Shown here piece after piece: positions 5,397 to 6,667 of a stretch of DNA of 6,667 nt; within the stretch, counting starts at the first letter, position 1, and every line of letters starts with the position of its first letter. The notes beneath the pieces are model-generated. The model made no database searches and was not told where the DNA came from. It worked only from the letters and a program-made list of their open reading frames with translations. A program made the position numbers and the translations under genes. The stretch is from positions 1 to 6,667 of the forward strand of contig JAJZUH010000113.1 of NCBI GenBank assembly GCA_021847165.1, given 5' to 3'. The DNA comes from Pseudomonadota bacterium. GTDB lineage: Bacteria > Pseudomonadota > Gammaproteobacteria > Burkholderiales > Gallionellaceae.

Positions 5397-6485
5397 ATTG
5401 TAACTGACCGATGCCTGACCGCAAATCACAACGCCGTGTCTTGGTCAATGCCCTTCGTATGATTGTAACTGACCGATGCCTGACCGCAAATCACAACGCT
5501 GCCGAGCGTGCCTAACTGTGGTCCAGCATTGTAACTGACCGATGCCTGACCGCAAATCACAACGCAATCAACGTTGCCCTGTTCTTCGTCACTATTGTAA
5601 CTGACCGATGCCTGACCGCAAATCACAACTTTGTTTTTTCTTGGCCATTTACCACTCCCATTGTAACTGACCGATGCCTGACCGCAAATCACAACCGCCC
5701 AACGGCGTTCACGATCGTTCATGTAATTGTAACTGACCGATGCCTGACCGCAAATCACAACTAGTACCGGCCTACGAGTTTAGGCCAGCGATTGTAACTG
5801 ACCGATGCCTGACCGCAAATCACAACCCTGCTTGTCTTCCTCAGCAGGAGCCTCAGATTGTAACTGACCGATGCCTGACCGCAAATCACAACGCGTGGGC
5901 TGAGTTGCTCAAGCGCGACTGCATTGTAACTGACCGATGCCTGACCGCAAATCACAACGCTTCTTCTATCTTTCCGTCAGCGGCGGTATTGTAACTGACC
6001 GATGCCTGACCGCAAATCACAACGTTGGAACTAACCCGGTCGGAGTTGCATACATTGTAACTGACCGATGCCTGACCGCAAATCACAACTAAATCTGTGC
6101 ATACGCCAAAGTGGCCGATTATTGTAACTGACCGATGCCTGACCGCAAATCACAACGTGAACGTATAAGCGCCATTGTTGTTTTCATTGTAACTGACCGA
6201 TGCCTGACCGCAAATCACAACCCCTGGTCGTTGCGAATCACACGATGAACAATTGTAACTGACCGATGCCTGACCGCAAATCACAACACGTATGATAACG
6301 GTCAAATGGCGCTCTTCATTGTAACTGACCGATGCCTGACCGCAAATCACAACTGACCGGTCAGACTCGCCTCAATCAGGGCAATTGTAACTGACCGATG
6401 CCTGACCGCAAATCACAACTGAAATCGCCGCCTGACGTTCGACAGATCTATTGTAACTGACCGATGCCTGACCGCAAATCACAAC
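5397..6485 (-). CRISPR. CRISPR array, 17 repeats and 16 spacers, type II-C
   Basis: The 36-bp repeat starts ATTGTAACTG and ends AATCACAAC on the plus strand. Copies begin at 5397, 5462, 5528, 5594, 5660, 5726, 5791, 5857, 5923, 5988, 6054, 6121, 6186, 6252, 6318, 6384 and 6450, and all 17 read as identical. Spacer lengths in order are 29, 30, 30, 30, 30, 29, 30, 30, 29, 30, 31, 29, 30, 30, 30 and 30, and all spacers differ. The crRNA strand is placed on minus for two reasons. In that sense the repeat begins GTTGTG and ends TTACAAT, like other II-C repeats, and the tracrRNA with its terminator pairs with that strand. Transcription therefore runs toward cas2. The crRNA-sense repeat ends in TACAAT, a possible -10 for each spacer. 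The leader end is not certain, since neither terminal repeat is degenerate. Confidence 0.99.
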
Positions 6486-6533
6486 TCTGCTTATGGTCTA
6501 TACATGAAGGACCATTCGAAATAGGAGGGAAAA
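6486..6533. promoter_or_regulatory. Short spacer between array and carbonic anhydrase: ribosome binding site and possible leader promoter
   Basis: These 48 bp hold AGGAGGG (6523-6529), a strong ribosome binding site 4 nt before the carbonic anhydrase ATG. On the minus strand TATAGA (6502-6497) could be a -10 that starts pre-crRNA a few bases before the rightmost repeat; no convincing -35 accompanies it. If crRNAs run leftward, this very short stretch would be the leader position. I see no clear plus-strand promoter for the carbonic anhydrase gene here; one could lie within the last repeat or spacer. Confidence 0.4.
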
Positions 6534-6667
6534 ATGGCTGAAACAGAACAACTGCTCGAAAACAACAAACAGTATGCCGAAGGCAAGGCGACCCACAAGC
6601 CTAATCATCCCGGAAAGCAGCCGATCAGGCCATCCAAGCGGGTGGCGGTGGTGGCCTGCATGGATGC
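6534..6667 (+). CDS. Beta-class carbonic anhydrase, N-terminal fragment (runs off the right edge)
   Basis: The first 44 codons end in RVAVVACMD, with the next codon beginning GC (alanine). This matches the zinc-site motif CxDxR of beta carbonic anhydrases, with C42 as the first zinc ligand and D44 the partner of the arginine just outside the window. The enzyme interconverts carbon dioxide and bicarbonate in the cytoplasm. The N-terminal stretch with [11 protein letters not shown] about 30 residues before the motif resembles the short cab-type group that includes mycobacterial Rv1284. The ATG has an excellent AGGAGGG upstream. The gene is a flanking chromosomal gene and probably unrelated to the CRISPR system. 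The remaining zinc ligands are outside the window. Confidence 0.85.
   Translation, partial: MAETEQLLENNKQYAEGKATHKPNHPGKQPIRPSKRVAVVACMD

Noticed and set aside
5426..6350. Open frames across the CRISPR array on both strands, including ones repeating MICGQASVSYN
   Set aside because: The 36-bp repeat is twelve codons and most units are 66 bp, so the frame stays open by arithmetic. The peptides are just translated repeats and spacers.

Overview
The window holds a complete, compact type II-C CRISPR-Cas9 locus in a bacterial chromosome. It lies between recA (left edge, reading left) and a beta-class carbonic anhydrase gene (right edge, reading right). The first 22 residues of RecA look proteobacterial, and the overall composition (roughly 50-57% G+C where counted) would fit a beta- or gammaproteobacterium. 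That placement is an inference from short stretches.

Left part (1-833, minus strand): the start of recA, preceded by a two-gene vapBC-type toxin-antitoxin module. The antitoxin is a ribbon-helix-helix protein and the toxin a PIN-domain RNase. The module has a clear promoter (TTGAAA, 17 bp, TATACT) and a perfect 8-bp inverted repeat overlapping it, probably the autoregulatory operator.

Middle part (926-5365): a minus-strand tracrRNA gene is inferred from a 37-nt anti-repeat complementary to the CRISPR repeat, a candidate extended -10 promoter that would start the RNA about 2 nt before the anti-repeat, and a strong intrinsic terminator. Divergent from it runs the cas9-cas1-cas2 operon, with overlapping gene ends. 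Cas9 has 993 aa and all expected RuvC and HNH residues. There is no csn2 or cas4, which defines subtype II-C. A bidirectional terminator follows cas2.

Right part (5397-6485): 17 identical 36-bp repeats and 16 spacers of 29-31 bp. The tracrRNA complementarity and the repeat ends place the crRNAs on the minus strand, transcribed toward cas2. Each repeat ends, in crRNA sense, with TACAAT, the same -10 hexamer found in the Neisseria meningitidis II-C repeats. Each spacer may therefore be transcribed from its own repeat.

Working together: Cas1-Cas2 add spacers, crRNAs pair with the tracrRNA, and Cas9 uses the pair to cut matching DNA. The points most worth a second look are the interleaved tracrRNA/cas9 start region, the divergence between repeat and anti-repeat, and an A+T-rich 3' fifth of cas9 that may be a swapped PAM-interacting region.
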